DNA from: Ooceraea biroi
Taxonomy: Eukaryota > Arthropoda > Insecta > Hymenoptera > Formicidae
DNA: 64,000 nt
NCBI RefSeq assembly: GCF_003672135.1
Contig: NC_039519.1
Span: 7,068,001-7,132,000 of the forward strand
Direction: 5' to 3'
Of this stretch, positions 63,101 to 64,000 are shown piece by piece (the stretch's first letter is position 1; each line of letters opens with the position of its first letter). The position numbers and the translations under genes are program-made. A model generated the notes under the pieces. It made no database searches, was not told the origin of the DNA, and saw nothing but the letters and a program-made list of their open reading frames with translations.

Positions 63101-64000
63101 TAGCTTTACGTAACCGGACTGGACACTCGCGCGGATACGACGCGTACAATGCCGCTCATTAATGGTGTATCCAATCTGTCCTGCCATCAAGATTGCTGAA
63201 ATAATCTCGCCAGACTTTCCTCAACTTTCCTCATGCACGAGTGATCCTTCACCAAAAGAGTTCCGATGTAATTATTGTGTAAGATGGAATTTGGCATCAG
63301 TTGTAATTATTAATTGTAATCTCACATGTCAAATTCCACACATTTCATAATAATAAGAGTATAATTAATTATAAATTATGAATATATATTGTTTGAGAAG
63401 CATCGGATATGTGCATAATTTGATCAGTAAAATTATTTTTGTTAGTTCCCGTGTTACGTACCTTTATTGATATCTCTTTAATGTATTCTACAATATATGC
63501 TTTTTTACATATATTTTATATAAATATATTATAGATTCCATATAGATATTTAATTTTAAATTACTTTAAAGTCATAATTTAGAGAGACCTATTTTAATTA
63601 ATTTTCACTGAGAGAAAGATAATCTAAAATTTCGGCGCGTTGTTTAAAACATTTCACTTGATCGTGTGTAGTTATTCTTTTTACAAGTTACGGCCAAAGT
63701 GATATACCGAGAACGTGCGCTGATCGTATCCGCGAACGTCAAGAGCCCAGCCTCTCTCTTCCTGAATTGACTCGCCATGGTGCTGTGGCTAAGAGCGCGC
63801 TTGTTTTCCGGAAAATTTCTTCGTACGTTCACCAGGCATTTCTACTATGTAGCAAAATTCCGCAATTCGCGCTTCTCCGATCGGTGACGTTTCGGTATGC
63901 AAGTTTTATTCCTTTAATACTTCAGAAATCTTGATAATTGAAAAAATATGATTTTCGATAAAAAAATGAGTAAGATTCAATAGAAAAACTGATATTAAAA

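Larger units (their letters stand above)
54401..64000. other. gene desert, distal part
   Basis: No supported gene. CpG-richer islands occur at 54.42-54.83, 57.15-57.70, 60.1-60.5, 61.55-61.80 and 62.93-63.15 kb, some with overlapping open frames on both strands that have no recognisable product. Clusters of homeodomain-type ATTAG and TAATC motifs occur at 56.24-56.40 and 56.88-57.04 kb. Three spaced copies of a short repeat and a perfect hairpin are listed separately. Confidence 0.4.

Noticed and set aside
63685..63760. Weak resemblance to part of a 5S rRNA gene
   Set aside because: Only short scattered blocks agree with a 5S pattern and there is no complete promoter or stem set; probably chance.
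1..64000. CRISPR arrays, operons, ribosome binding sites, prophage or integron features
   Set aside because: None seen. The window is eukaryotic, and regularly spaced short repeats of the CRISPR type are absent.

Overview
The window looks like part of an insect nuclear genome, most likely Hymenoptera and probably an ant. The reasons are split genes with short GT-AG introns, very AT-rich intergenic DNA broken by CpG-rich patches next to gene starts, an insect hindsight-type zinc-finger gene, and an arthropod-type orphan gene family. Species cannot be told from the sequence alone. There are no operons, ribosome binding sites, CRISPR arrays or prokaryotic features.

Four protein-coding genes can be supported. 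(1) Minus strand, 4713-3092: a type II membrane beta-1,3-galactosyltransferase (GT31) in two coding exons, with at least one more 5' noncoding exon far upstream, perhaps in the CpG-rich patch near 12.95-13.3 kb. (2) Plus strand, 14723-17304: Sirt6, seven coding exons, complete, 409 residues, with a TATA-like box about 260 bp upstream of the ATG. (3) Plus strand, 20091-22086: a 354-residue protein of two coding exons. I recognise it only as resembling the N-terminal module of arthropod ankyrin-type orphan proteins; it carries an E...D...QxK pattern that could be a PD-(D/E)XK nuclease-like fold. (4) Minus strand, 41802-25996: the insect orthologue of RREB1/hindsight (hnt, pebbled), a zinc-finger repressor of about 1728 residues with 16 C2H2-type fingers and PLDLS motifs. 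I reconstruct four coding exons and a first intron of about 9.8 kb. Genes 3 and 4 are convergent; their candidate polyadenylation signals lie within about 30-40 bp of each other near 23.0 kb.

Layout: 1-3.1 kb, AT-rich flank; 3.1-4.75 kb, galactosyltransferase; 4.75-12.6 kb, AT-rich intron or intergenic DNA with small repeats; 12.6-14.7 kb, CpG-rich promoter-like DNA between two divergently oriented genes; 14.7-18.2 kb, Sirt6; 18.2-22.1 kb, the orphan gene with a mariner-type MITE in its intron; 22.1-26 kb, two 3' UTRs; 26-42 kb, hnt; 42-42.8 kb, its CpG-rich promoter region; 42.8-64 kb, a 21-kb stretch with no gene that I can support, probably upstream regulatory DNA of hnt.

The most interesting items are a near-perfect 909-bp inverted repeat inside the first intron of hnt (a possible long hairpin RNA), the orphan nuclease-like gene, two alternative ATG exons of hnt that both join in phase, three copies of a short repeat spaced about 600 bp apart at 58.9-60.1 kb, and two short perfect hairpins.
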